Source of the DNA: CAYVXE01 sp964455375
GTDB taxonomy: Bacteria > Zhuqueibacterota > Zhuqueibacteria > Oceanimicrobiales > Oceanimicrobiaceae
Assembly (NCBI GenBank): GCA_964455375.1
Contig: CAYVXE010000034.1
Coordinates: 1-39,552, forward strand
Reading direction: 5' to 3'
DNA length: 39,552 nucleotides
The notes below the pieces were generated by a model that was not told where the DNA came from, made no database searches, and saw only the letters and a list, made by a program, of their open reading frames with translations. Both the position numbers and the translations under genes were made by a program. Shown here one piece after another: positions 25,687 through 34,439 of this stretch. How positions within the stretch are numbered: the stretch's first letter is position 1; each line of letters begins with the position of its first letter.

Positions 25687-27210
25687 TTATTGCGGTTCGG
25701 CATCGATGGAATTGGTGGCACCGGTCCGGCTTTGAACCGCAGGAATGATGATGGTTGGCAGAATGGTCACGAGAATGGCGATGGTGGAGGTCACACCCGG
25801 ATTGGCAAACGCCAGGTTCGATTCCGGGAACAGCTTGCTGCCGAAGAAGAAAAGGATGAAATGGATTACGAGTCCAAAGAGTGAAGCCCACCAAACCACC
25901 TGGAGTGAAATTTTTTTAAATAAGATCCCTCCAAGAATTGGCGGAACTGCTGCAACGACCATCCCATAAACGCCTACCTGCCCGAAAATGCCCAGTAACT
26001 TCGGGGGATTGAGGCAAATAAGAAAGGATGCGAGCGCAATCCCCACCAGAATGAAATGACTGGATTTGTAGGCCAGCGCCAGACGTTTTTCTGCTGAAAG
26101 CTGTTTGTGAGCAAAGCGATCGATTACATTTAGTAAAAGGTCATTGGCGCTGATGGTGGAAAGCGCCACTAAAATCCCGTCTAAAGTGGACATGCCCGCC
26201 GCCAGCAAAACGATGCTCATCACTGTGAACAACCAGCCCGGAAAGACCGTTTTCAGGTACACCGTCATCACCAAATCCTGCCGAAATGCTTTTGAGGCAC
26301 TGTCGATGAGTTGATCTGGGGAGAGCGTTAGCCTTGCGTAAAATCCTGCAATGGGCAGCAGGAAGAAAATGACCAGAGCGATAATTGCCACGATGAGATA
26401 TTGCCTGACGGCGCGGTCACTTTTCACATAGAGCGCCTTGGTTAGAATATGCGGTTGAATCACCACGGCCGCTCCGATGATGAACCCGCTCACATAAATG
26501 GCAAAAACGCTGTTAAAAAGATTGCTGGCCGGATTCACCCATGCCGTCAGATTGGGATCCTGCAGCGCGATTTGTTCGAAAAAACCGGGAGGCCCCTGAA
26601 AGAAGAATTTCACACCCGAGAAAATAATGATGAGCGACACGAAAAGCATTAGCGTGCCCTGCAAGGTATTGGTGAAAGCGTGCGCATAAGTCCCGCCGAT
26701 AAAAATGTACGTGGTCACAAAACCGATGATAATGATCAGCGAGACGAGATTGGAGAGGCCCAGAAGCTGCTGCATGACAATGGACAGCCCACCGACGATG
26801 AGCACCACAAATGCCAGCGCAAATAAATTTACGACCGCGAAGTACAAGGCGAATCCTTTCGAACCAAAGCGCTCGCCAATCCAGTGCGGCAGGGTCAGAG
26901 CGTGATTTTGCTCACCCAGACGCCGAAAGCGAAAGGACAGCAGTACCAGCATAAGGCAGAAGCCAAGGCCAACCGAGACGACGAAATGCATGAATGCCGA
27001 CAGACCGTGCACGTAAATGAAGCCCGGATTAATGATGAACGTCGCCGCAGAGGCCGTGCTGGCCGCCAGGGTGATGCCCACCACAAATGGTGACATGTCA
27101 CCGGTGCCGATGGCAAAACTATTGAAATCTTTTGTCTTTTTAAATCCCAGCCATGCAAGATAAGCGGTACCGATTAAATAAATAAAGAATAAACTCCACG
27201 CTAATGTCAT
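25687..27210 (-). CDS. Sodium:solute symporter (SSS family)
   Basis: This 507-residue inner-membrane protein has about 13 hydrophobic helices and the SSS fold. Recognisable blocks are GITLAASTASAATFIINPGF in the first repeat helix, GGTYAHAFTNTLQGTLM, and MSTLDGILVALSTISANDLL near 345-365. These place it near the acetate/pantothenate/proline branch, and the substrate is probably a small organic acid or similar solute. It is the last intact gene of the minus-strand lipid/acyl cluster, 117 bases after the acyl-CoA ligase stop, with a low-complexity repeat between. It could supply a carboxylate for the ligase to activate; that is inference. The frame after its stop codon continues directly into the receptor fragment. 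Confidence 0.9.
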   Translation of the reverse strand: MTLAWSLFFIYLIGTAYLAWLGFKKTKDFNSFAIGTGDMSPFVVGITLAASTASAATFIINPGFIYVHGLSAFMHFVVSVGLGFCLMLVLLSFRFRRLGEQNHALTLPHWIGERFGSKGFALYFAVVNLFALAFVVLIVGGLSIVMQQLLGLSNLVSLIIIIGFVTTYIFIGGTYAHAFTNTLQGTLMLFVSLIIIFSGVKFFFQGPPGFFEQIALQDPNLTAWVNPASNLFNSVFAIYVSGFIIGAAVVIQPHILTKALYVKSDRAVRQYLIVAIIALVIFFLLPIAGFYARLTLSPDQLIDSASKAFRQDLVMTVYLKTVFPGWLFTVMSIVLLAAGMSTLDGILVALSTISANDLLLNVIDRFAHKQLSAEKRLALAYKSSHFILVGIALASFLICLNPPKLLGIFGQVGVYGMVVAAVPPILGGILFKKISLQVVWWASLFGLVIHFILFFFGSKLFPESNLAFANPGVTSTIAILVTILPTIIIPAVQSRTGATNSIDAEPQ

Positions 27211-27239
27211 AACTTTTTCCGGGTTAGGTGCTAACCTCT

Positions 27240-27313
27240 CGTAATTCTTAATTCTTGATTTACAACTCGTAATTCGTAATTTACAACTTGTAATTTAGCA
27301 ATTCGTAATTCTT
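27240..27313. repeat. Low-complexity GTAATTC repeat
   Basis: CGTAATTC occurs three times and TTTACAACT(C/T)GTAATT twice within 74 bases of the gap between the acyl-CoA ligase and the symporter. There is no sign of coding sequence or a stable hairpin. Confidence 0.7.
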
Positions 27314-27327
27314 CCCCTGTTTTTAAA

Positions 27328-28875
27328 TCAGCTTTTCCCTTCATCCAAAAACCTTGCCCGCAAAATTTTCTTATCTAACTTCCCGATAGCTGTTTTGGGC
27401 AGTTCTTTTACAAAAACTATTGACTGCGGAATTTTGTATTTGGCCAGACGTTCGCGCATGAAATCCAGTAATTCATTTTCAGTTAAACTGCAGCCTTGTT
27501 CAATTACTACAAATGCTTTGCCGACTTCGCCCCATTTTTCGTGGGGTATGCCGATGAGCGCCGCCTCTGCCACTGCCGGGTGGGCATGCATAATACTTTC
27601 CACTTCCGCTGGATAAACATTTTCGCCCCCGCTGATGAACATGTCCTTGCTGCGTCCGATGACATAAAAATAACCTTCATCATCGGTGCGGGCGATGTCG
27701 CCGGTGTGCAGCCAGCCGTCGATGATTGTTTTGGCGGTCTCTTCCGGTTTGTTCCAGTAACCCGGCGTAATGTGCGGGCCGCGGATGAGCAGTTCGCCTT
27801 CTTCGTTTGCCGAACAAACGGAGCCGTCTTCCCGAACTACTTTCATGTCGATGTGAAAGATCGGGAAGCCCACGGAGCCGATTTTGCGCTGCACGTCTTT
27901 TGGCGGCAGCCAGAAATTGTTTCCGGAGGCCTCGGTCAGGCCGTAGCCCATCTTGAAATCGATGCCCTTGTCCCAGAATTTTTGCATCACGGGCAGGGGA
28001 CAGGAGGCGCCGCCGCTGATGACCAGTTTTAATTTGGAAAAGTCGGTTGACTGCCAGCGCGGGTGCTGCTGCATCATGACGTACATGGTGGGCACACCCA
28101 CAAAATGCGTGATACCGCCTTCCTCGATGAGGTCGAATGTCTGTTCTAAATTGAATTCTTTGCAAAGGATGGTTTTTCCGCCCACGTGTACCAGCGGCAA
28201 CATGAAAATATTCGGGCCGCCGATGTGAAACAATGGCAATTGCAACGGCGCAGAATCTTCCGAAGTGATTCCCCAGCTCACCACTGTGTTGATGCTGTTC
28301 CAGGTCATGTTTCCGTGGGTGAGAATGGCGCCTTTCGGCAGTCCGGTGGTGCCGCCGGTGTAAAAGATGCCCCAGGCATCGTCCATGGACAATGCCGGCC
28401 TTTCCGGAAGAGTGGAAGCGTTGGTATCCCTCTCCGAAAAATGCCCATCACCGGGAACCGCTTTTTCACCCAATGCGACAAACGGACAGCCTGTAACCGC
28501 AGACCGGAGTTGGTTCACCTGCTCGCACCACTCTGAAGAATAGAACAGAATTTTCGGAGAGGCATCCACAAGAATGCTTTTGAGCTCATGCACCGTCAAC
28601 CGCCAGTTGAGATTGTGCAGGATGGCGCCGGTTTTACCGCAGGCAAATAAAAGGTCGAGATACGCGACACAGTTTGAAGCGTAAACCGAAATCCGGTCTC
28701 CCTTTCGGACGCCGAGACGTTGCAAATAATTTGCCGTCCGATTGGCCTTTTGGTTCCATTCGGCATAAGTGATTTCTTCACCCGTGCCGGCATCTTGCAA
28801 AGCGATTCGTTCTGGTGTGAGCAGCGCTCTTTTGTCCAGCCAGTCGGTGACGTAGTGTGATTTTTGCGTTTTCAT
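27328..28875 (-). CDS. AMP-forming acyl-CoA synthetase
   Basis: This enzyme activates a carboxylic acid to its acyl-AMP and then to the CoA thioester. The 515 residues carry all core motifs of the ANL superfamily: the phosphate-binding loop YTGGTTGLPKGA (172-183), GYGLTEAS (near 315), the hinge stretch WLHTGDIARTDDEGYFY followed by RSKDMFISGGENVYPAE, and the C-terminal adenylation lysine in AIGKLDKK (K499). The chain length of the substrate cannot be read; the fatty acid/cyclohexane-carboxylate ligase branch is closest by general style. It follows the KAS III-like gene by 53 bases. The ATG at 28875 has no clear Shine-Dalgarno. A second ligase, about equally complete, lies at 32619. Confidence 0.92.
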   Translation of the reverse strand: MKTQKSHYVTDWLDKRALLTPERIALQDAGTGEEITYAEWNQKANRTANYLQRLGVRKGDRISVYASNCVAYLDLLFACGKTGAILHNLNWRLTVHELKSILVDASPKILFYSSEWCEQVNQLRSAVTGCPFVALGEKAVPGDGHFSERDTNASTLPERPALSMDDAWGIFYTGGTTGLPKGAILTHGNMTWNSINTVVSWGITSEDSAPLQLPLFHIGGPNIFMLPLVHVGGKTILCKEFNLEQTFDLIEEGGITHFVGVPTMYVMMQQHPRWQSTDFSKLKLVISGGASCPLPVMQKFWDKGIDFKMGYGLTEASGNNFWLPPKDVQRKIGSVGFPIFHIDMKVVREDGSVCSANEEGELLIRGPHITPGYWNKPEETAKTIIDGWLHTGDIARTDDEGYFYVIGRSKDMFISGGENVYPAEVESIMHAHPAVAEAALIGIPHEKWGEVGKAFVVIEQGCSLTENELLDFMRERLAKYKIPQSIVFVKELPKTAIGKLDKKILRARFLDEGKS

Positions 28876-28928
28876 GATTTTGGGTTATTTTAGTTTCTAA
28901 GTAGGACAAACGTTCTGGTAGCTTATAC

Positions 28929-29981
28929 TTAGCTGCATATCCCCCATTTCACAACACCTGCCCCCCAAACGTACCCAATACCTGCCGCCACCATAATCAT
29001 TAAATCACCGTCTTTTAGTTTCCCCTGTTTCTGCCCCTCGATAATAGAAATGATGCTGTCCTGTTCACCGATATGCCCGTAGTCGGAAAGATAGACGGAG
29101 TGTTTCTCGGTCAGCCCGATTCGTTCCAGCATTTCCCGGTGCGCCGAAGGTTTCACCAGAATCATATTGAGGTAGCTGACGTCCTGGCGTGAATAGGGCG
29201 TGCCGTCAGCTTTTTTTCCGCTTTTGTGCAGGGCTTCATCGATACAGGACATCCAGTTGTCCATAGACACCTCGTTCAGACGGTTTTTCATCGCTTCCGG
29301 TTCGACCAAATCGAAATAAAAAAGCCCTTTTTCAACAGCTTTATCTGTGGGAAGTTTTACCGTCCCACTGGCCGGTACAATGACATGCTTGCTCATGGAA
29401 CCGTCTGTCATGAGGTGACTCCCCAGTACATGATTGCTCGGCCAGTTTTTCTTTAGCAGCATAGCCCCGGCTCCGGCCCCGATGTTAAACATAAAGCTGG
29501 TACGCGGATTCTTCAAATTGATAAATTTGCTGATACAATAGCCGCCGGCAATCAGTACCGTGTTGATGTCAGAATTGGCCAGCATCATATCCTTCGCTTG
29601 TTTCATTGCCGCGATGGTCGTGGCGCAACGCATGTGCACATCCATTGCCCAGGCATTGGTGGCGCCGATTTCGTGGGCAAGGTGAATGCCTGCGGTCCAA
29701 AGCAAGTATTCCTTCCACTCTTCAGTTGTGCAAAGAACCACGTCGATCTCTGCCGGATGAATGTCGCATTTGGAAAGGCAGTCCTTTGCCGCCAGGATGG
29801 CCATTTCGTTGGGATGATCGTCCGGCCCGGCGATATATTTTTTGTTGATGCCTAATTTCTTGCGAACGACCCATTCCGGCAAGCCGCTTTGTTCAGCGAT
29901 TTCCGTTGCGGTCATGAAAGAATCCGGTACATACATGCCGGTGCTGACGATGCCGACACATGTTTTGGGGAACTTTGTCAA
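28929..29981 (-). CDS. KAS III-like (FabH-type) thiolase-superfamily enzyme with altered triad
   Basis: This 350-residue thiolase-fold enzyme condenses or transfers acyl groups. The nucleophile is C119 in VHMRCATTIAAM, the first histidine is H281 in VKPSAHREM, and the position normally held by asparagine in FabH (GNT) is H303 in SDYGHIGEQDS, giving a Cys-His-His set. The N-terminal motif VGIVSTGMYVP fits the family and shows the start must be close to 29981, where a TTG is the only option; no ATG precedes the domain and the ribosome binding site is weak. It sits between a TonB receptor and an acyl-CoA ligase in one direction. A non-standard condensing or acyl-transfer role is more likely than housekeeping fatty acid initiation. 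Confidence 0.85.
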   Translation of the reverse strand: MTKFPKTCVGIVSTGMYVPDSFMTATEIAEQSGLPEWVVRKKLGINKKYIAGPDDHPNEMAILAAKDCLSKCDIHPAEIDVVLCTTEEWKEYLLWTAGIHLAHEIGATNAWAMDVHMRCATTIAAMKQAKDMMLANSDINTVLIAGGYCISKFINLKNPRTSFMFNIGAGAGAMLLKKNWPSNHVLGSHLMTDGSMSKHVIVPASGTVKLPTDKAVEKGLFYFDLVEPEAMKNRLNEVSMDNWMSCIDEALHKSGKKADGTPYSRQDVSYLNMILVKPSAHREMLERIGLTEKHSVYLSDYGHIGEQDSIISIIEGQKQGKLKDGDLMIMVAAGIGYVWGAGVVKWGICS

Positions 29982-30007
29982 TTATTTTAACCCGATTTTA
30001 ATTTTTT

Positions 30008-30040
30008 AGACGGTAACCTTTTTAGAAAAGGTCACCGTCT
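30008..30040 (-). other. Intercistronic hairpin between the TonB receptor and KAS III-like genes
   Basis: The 15-base arms AGACGGTAACCTTTT (30008-30022) and its partner (30026-30040) enclose a three-base loop. On the minus-strand RNA the stem pairs throughout, with one G-U wobble; on the plus strand the same position is an A-C mismatch. On the minus strand it is followed by A rather than U residues, so it is not a standard terminator for the receptor gene above it. The plus side has TTTTTTATTT. Confidence 0.7.
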
Positions 30041-30047
30041 TTTTTAT

Positions 30048-32504
30048 TTAAAAAAAAGTATATCTTAATTCTACAGACCCTAATCTTCCAATAGTCGGTG
30101 ATGCAACAAAATCTCTCACCTCAGAATCAAAGATATTGATCACCTGACCGGAAATGGAAAAGTTACGATTCATTTGATAGCCAAGACTGATGTCAAAATC
30201 GACATAGCCACCTAAGGGGCCTTCATTGAAATCGCGCCCGACACGTTTGCCTTCGACCACCGGATCACCACCGACAATTAAGCTGGTGTTTGTTTCTGCT
30301 GCAACGTTGATTCCTGAGAAAAAGTCATACTCATCGACCCAACGTGCGCCGAGTGTGCCAAACCACTTGTTCTTATTTACGTTAATGGAAACGTTAAGTT
30401 TATGTTTGGGGGCGTTAATGGGAAGATCCGTTGTCAAAACCTTGCCGTCTCTGTTGCCATCATTCTTCGGGTCGTTTTTGTCTAAGTTGAAATCAAAAAA
30501 AGAATAATTTCCCTTTACGGTTACATTTTTATTAACAAAGTAATTTAAACCGAGATCAAATCCATAGGTCGTTACCTGGCCGAAGTTAAGATAGGTCAGT
30601 AAAAAAGCAGCCTGATTCTGGCCGGGAAGAATGGTGCTTATGGGTTCACCGCCTCTTTGTACAACCGGGCTGGTAGCGGCGATATTAATGAGCGGACTGA
30701 TAAAATTCTCATGGAAATTGACATAAGCGTTACTATCGATGAATAATTTTTTAGAAACAATGCCTTTGTAACCGGCTTCAATGGTTTGAATGGTTTCCAC
30801 TTCCAGCTTGGGAATTTTAGTGCCATCCGCAAGAGTAAACCCCTCACCGTTACCGAGTAGAAGACCACCGAAAATATTGGCGCTGAGATTCAGAATCGTA
30901 GGGGCGGCAATTCCTTTGCCATAGGTGAGACGCCAGGTACCGCTACCTTTTGTGTATAGCAATCCACCCTTGGGTACAATGTTAGTGCCATAGAATTCAT
31001 GATCATCGATACGAATTGCGGCAATTGCTTTGACACCGCTGTCACCGAGTTTTTTCTCCACTTGTGTGTAAACACCCACCTGGTCCAGGTCAATGGAACC
31101 GCCCTTGTCGAGAAGATAGGTACCTTTACTGTCGGCCATATCTTTCTGATATTGAACGCCACCTGTAACATCGAACCCTGCCCATGTATTATTGTATTGA
31201 ACTTCAGCGTTCAAACGTTTGGAATCATCCTTGAAGTTGGCTTCGCGATTCAAAGGAATACCCAGAGGTGCAAACCAAAGTTCATGCAGAGACCGGCGCG
31301 CAGATTCTTCTTCAGAAAAACCGGCACCGATGAAACTCAGATAATTTTGTGTTCTTTGGTTCATAGCAAAGGTGTCTTCGGTTTTACTCCAAGTGTAATA
31401 AGCTTGTGCAAAAAACCGGGGCGACACGTATTGTCCCTGTAAAAAGAAGATACGCCAGTCTTTGATTAAGTTCCGCCCGGCGTTTGTGACGCCAATATTG
31501 TTGCTGTTGCTTCCGCCTGCTGTCAAAATGAAATCTGATTGAGGATTTGGGCTCAGGTAAAAAGAGCCTTCACCTCTGACCGAATCAAAATCCCGGTCCA
31601 GAAATTTTTCATCAAAACCAACGCCGCCAACATAGACCGAATCGACAAAATTGTATTCGGTGCCGCGTGAATATTCGCCGCTGACTTTATACCTGAATTT
31701 ATCATTGACTACTTTTGCATGACGGACTCTTCCGGAGAAAGTACTATGATTTCCACCATCAGTAGCAAACGTTGTCCCTTCTGACGTGCGGGGATCTTTG
31801 GTGATTGTATTGATTAAACCGTTGTGCGCATTGGGGCCATACAAAGCGGCGTTAGGACCCAAAATGATTTCGATTCTTTCAATATCCTCTTTGATGGTTG
31901 TTCCAAAAGCTCCAAGTGGCAAACCGGTTGCGATTAGAGTGGAAAGGCGGTTGTCGTTCATTTGCAGGTTCTTCGAGTTAAAGGCGCTGTTGAAGCCGCG
32001 GATGTTCATTCCGGTGCCCAAAACGCCGGTCCGGATATAGTCAACTCCTTTTTGATAAGCCAATAACTCACCTATATTAGATGATGGGTGTTCGGAAATG
32101 TCACGGACGGAAATCAAGTCAAGTGTTGCCGGCGCCTCGGTGATTTTTTCCGTTCTTTTCGATGCAGTAACCACAACCTGTTCGCTAAGTAGTTCGGTTT
32201 CTGCCATTGTAAAGTCAATGCTTAAGTCAGCATCTGAGACATTGATTTGTTTTTCAACTTCAGCATATCCGAGATAAGATGCAACTATCGTATAGGAGCC
32301 GGGTGGAACATTACTGATCGTGTATTTTCCCAGGTTATTGGTTGAAGCTCCTATATTGGTACCTTTTATAAATACATTGGTACCGGCAAGCGGGCTTCCC
32401 GTTTGTTGATCAGTGATTTTTCCACGAATCGTTCTCCCTTCGGCTAACAACATTGCCGGCGCTAAAAACACCAACAGGAAAAAAGTGAATAATGTGTTCC
32501 TCAT
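30048..32504 (-). CDS. TonB-dependent receptor in the lipid/acyl cluster
   Basis: This is an 818-residue outer-membrane receptor. The ATG at 32504 is supported by GGGAGGT nine bases ahead; an in-frame TTG at 32519 lies upstream of that site and is rejected. It has a signal peptide ending AMLLAEG (about 22), a carboxypeptidase-regulatory-like domain (about 24-105), and a plug with VVVTASKRTEKITEAPATLD, MNIRGFNSAFNSK and IERIEIILGPNAALYGPNAHNG. The barrel ends LGSVELRYTFF. It lies inside a run of genes for acyl-CoA ligases, KAS III-like enzyme, SDR and hydrolases on the same strand, so it probably imports the compound that the cluster degrades or modifies. A hairpin separates it from the KAS III-like gene. 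Confidence 0.93.
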   Translation of the reverse strand: MRNTLFTFFLLVFLAPAMLLAEGRTIRGKITDQQTGSPLAGTNVFIKGTNIGASTNNLGKYTISNVPPGSYTIVASYLGYAEVEKQINVSDADLSIDFTMAETELLSEQVVVTASKRTEKITEAPATLDLISVRDISEHPSSNIGELLAYQKGVDYIRTGVLGTGMNIRGFNSAFNSKNLQMNDNRLSTLIATGLPLGAFGTTIKEDIERIEIILGPNAALYGPNAHNGLINTITKDPRTSEGTTFATDGGNHSTFSGRVRHAKVVNDKFRYKVSGEYSRGTEYNFVDSVYVGGVGFDEKFLDRDFDSVRGEGSFYLSPNPQSDFILTAGGSNSNNIGVTNAGRNLIKDWRIFFLQGQYVSPRFFAQAYYTWSKTEDTFAMNQRTQNYLSFIGAGFSEEESARRSLHELWFAPLGIPLNREANFKDDSKRLNAEVQYNNTWAGFDVTGGVQYQKDMADSKGTYLLDKGGSIDLDQVGVYTQVEKKLGDSGVKAIAAIRIDDHEFYGTNIVPKGGLLYTKGSGTWRLTYGKGIAAPTILNLSANIFGGLLLGNGEGFTLADGTKIPKLEVETIQTIEAGYKGIVSKKLFIDSNAYVNFHENFISPLINIAATSPVVQRGGEPISTILPGQNQAAFLLTYLNFGQVTTYGFDLGLNYFVNKNVTVKGNYSFFDFNLDKNDPKNDGNRDGKVLTTDLPINAPKHKLNVSINVNKNKWFGTLGARWVDEYDFFSGINVAAETNTSLIVGGDPVVEGKRVGRDFNEGPLGGYVDFDISLGYQMNRNFSISGQVINIFDSEVRDFVASPTIGRLGSVELRYTFF

Positions 32505-32618
32505 GGTTTTACCTCCCAATTATAGTGTATGTTATTATACTGCACACCATTTTTTTAATTTTCCTCGAAGTATGGTGGCGCTCTCTTATGTGATTTTTTG
32601 TTTGAATTCACGACAGTT

Positions 32619-34154
32619 TTAACCTAATGTTTTATAGAAATTCCGTAGTTCATTTTTTAATATTTTCCCGCTTCCTGAGAGCGGTAAACTGTCTTTGAAA
32701 ATAACCGACTTCGGAATTTTATATTTGGAAAGATGGTTTTTCAAAAATTGAAGAATTTCGTCTGCATTTGTTTGGCTGTTTTTTTTAAGAACGATAAAAG
32801 CACAACCCGATTGACCCCATTTTCGATCATCTACGCCGATCACTGCGCAGGAGAGAATGGCAGGGTGTTTGTAAAGAATGGACTCGATTTCTGCCGGATA
32901 AACGTTTTCGCCTCCTGAGATGTACATGTCCTTTAATCTGTCCACGATGAAGAAATAGCCTTCCTCATCCACATAGGCTAAATCACCGGTGTGAAAATAA
33001 TCTTTGTCATCAAACGCCGTTTTTGTGGCCGCATCATTTTGGAAATAGCCGGTTGTCGCTGCCGGCCCCCTTAAAACCAGTTCTCCTGTTTTACCGAAGG
33101 TTAGTGGCGTGTTTGTTTCAATATCAACTACACGTGCGTCAACAAAAAAGTTTGGCTTACCGATTGAACCTGCTTTTCGTTCGGCGTCTTCGCTGGCCAA
33201 AGAGAATGCGTCTGGCCCATACTCTGTCATCCCGAATCCCTGTCGGAAAACAATTCCCTTTTCATCTTCATATTTTTTTATAAGCGGCACCGGCATAGGT
33301 GCGCCGCCGCTTAAACAATATCGCAACGAACGTAAGTCTGCCGGGTTCCAGTTCGGTGTTTCTGTAAGTAGTTGAAAAACGGAGGGGACACCGCTGAAAA
33401 TTGTAACCCTCTCTTTTTCAATGAGCTGTAACACGAGTTCGGGGTCAAATCTTTTTGTTTGGACAACGGTACCGCCAAGGATAAGAAGGGGAACTGAAAA
33501 TGCAAAAAGACCTCCGGTATGAAACATGGGAAAAACATTCAGAAAAATATCGTTGCAGAGAACATCAGCCAGATTCGCATTAAACGTGTTCCAAACGATT
33601 TGCCTATGACTGATCTGTGCTGCTTTCGGTCGGCCGGTTGTTCCTCCGGTAAAAAGCAGACAAGCGGTGTCGTTTTCTGTGAGTGATTCACAGGTGACCG
33701 GCAAATCACTTTCTGACGCCAATTCCTCCTGAAAAATTGGATCGTTCTTGCCGGCGATTGGAATGAGTTGCAACTTATGACTGCGATTTCGGAAAGGGTC
33801 GATGGCGCTGGTCACGGGTTCTTCATCGCTGTAAAAAAGAATTTTCGGAGACGTTAAACGAACCTGATCTTCGATTTCTTTGGGATGCAGCCGCCAGTTG
33901 TACGGAACGAAGATGGCGCCGACTTTGCTACAAGCAAAAAAGACGTCATAGAAATGCAACCCGTCGTAAGCCAGCATGGCGACCCGGTCTCCCTTCCCGA
34001 TGTCATGATGCAGCAGCCAGTTACCGAGTTTAGTGGCGCGTGTGTTTATCTCTGCAAAAGAATAGCGTTGTAAAGGCGTTTGGGTAGCATCGACCAGAGC
34101 TGTTTTTTGCGGTGAATAAACACAACGACGAGCGAGATAGTCTCCGATATACAT
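32619..34154 (-). CDS. AMP-forming acyl-CoA synthetase (second copy)
   Basis: This is a 511-residue ANL-superfamily ligase. The phosphate-binding loop is FTGGTTGRPKAA (168-179), followed by GFGMTEYGPD, then YFHTGDLAYVDEEGYFF and LKDMYISGGENVYPAEIE, and the C-terminal lysine in GSGKILKNEL (K497). It is complete and probably active. It is a clear but not close paralogue of the ligase at 27328, suggesting two substrates or two steps in the pathway. It begins 28 bases after the stop of the thiolase remnant, so it was probably translated in line with that thiolase before the latter decayed. No clear Shine-Dalgarno precedes the ATG. Confidence 0.92.
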   Translation of the reverse strand: MYIGDYLARRCVYSPQKTALVDATQTPLQRYSFAEINTRATKLGNWLLHHDIGKGDRVAMLAYDGLHFYDVFFACSKVGAIFVPYNWRLHPKEIEDQVRLTSPKILFYSDEEPVTSAIDPFRNRSHKLQLIPIAGKNDPIFQEELASESDLPVTCESLTENDTACLLFTGGTTGRPKAAQISHRQIVWNTFNANLADVLCNDIFLNVFPMFHTGGLFAFSVPLLILGGTVVQTKRFDPELVLQLIEKERVTIFSGVPSVFQLLTETPNWNPADLRSLRYCLSGGAPMPVPLIKKYEDEKGIVFRQGFGMTEYGPDAFSLASEDAERKAGSIGKPNFFVDARVVDIETNTPLTFGKTGELVLRGPAATTGYFQNDAATKTAFDDKDYFHTGDLAYVDEEGYFFIVDRLKDMYISGGENVYPAEIESILYKHPAILSCAVIGVDDRKWGQSGCAFIVLKKNSQTNADEILQFLKNHLSKYKIPKSVIFKDSLPLSGSGKILKNELRNFYKTLG

Positions 34155-34181
34155 GATTCTGATTTGGATATTTAGTTGAAA

Positions 34182-34395
34182 CTATTTAATTTTTTTTAGA
34201 AAGGTGACGCAATTAGTAGCCGCAGAGCCGCCGATATTTACTAAAACACAGGCATCCGCAATGGCGCCCCGGCCGGCTTTATTTATCAAATCCTACATCG
34301 ATTTGAGGTCGGTGATTTCGCCGCTCTCTTTAGTCTTTATGAGCAAAGTTTTCAAATATTGTGTTATAGGCTTTAATTATACTGACGTTACTCAT
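34182..34395 (-). pseudogene. Thiolase (SCP-x/acetyl-CoA acetyltransferase type) remnant with internal deletion
   Basis: On the minus strand a normal start (ATG at 34395 with AGG seven bases before) reads MSNVSIIKAYNTIFENFAHK, the N-terminus of an SCP-x-like thiolase. After a +1 shift it continues KESGEITDLKSM, an in-frame TAG, then DLINKAGRGAIADA. At once it becomes VLVNIGGSAATNCVTFLKK and a stop at 34182, which matches the last strand of the same enzyme family. About 300 central residues, including all catalytic ones, are missing. So the gene has a frameshift, a nonsense codon and a large internal deletion, while both ends stay in their operon position. Confidence 0.65.
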
Positions 34396-34439
34396 AATCT
34401 GACCTTCATAAAATATAAAGCGTCGAGGTAAAAAAACGG

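Noticed and set aside
27496..28032. Open frames of 178 and 161 codons overlapping the acyl-CoA ligase
   Set aside because: Both are shadows of the ligase, whose motifs are complete; neither has a ribosome binding site or recognisable domain.
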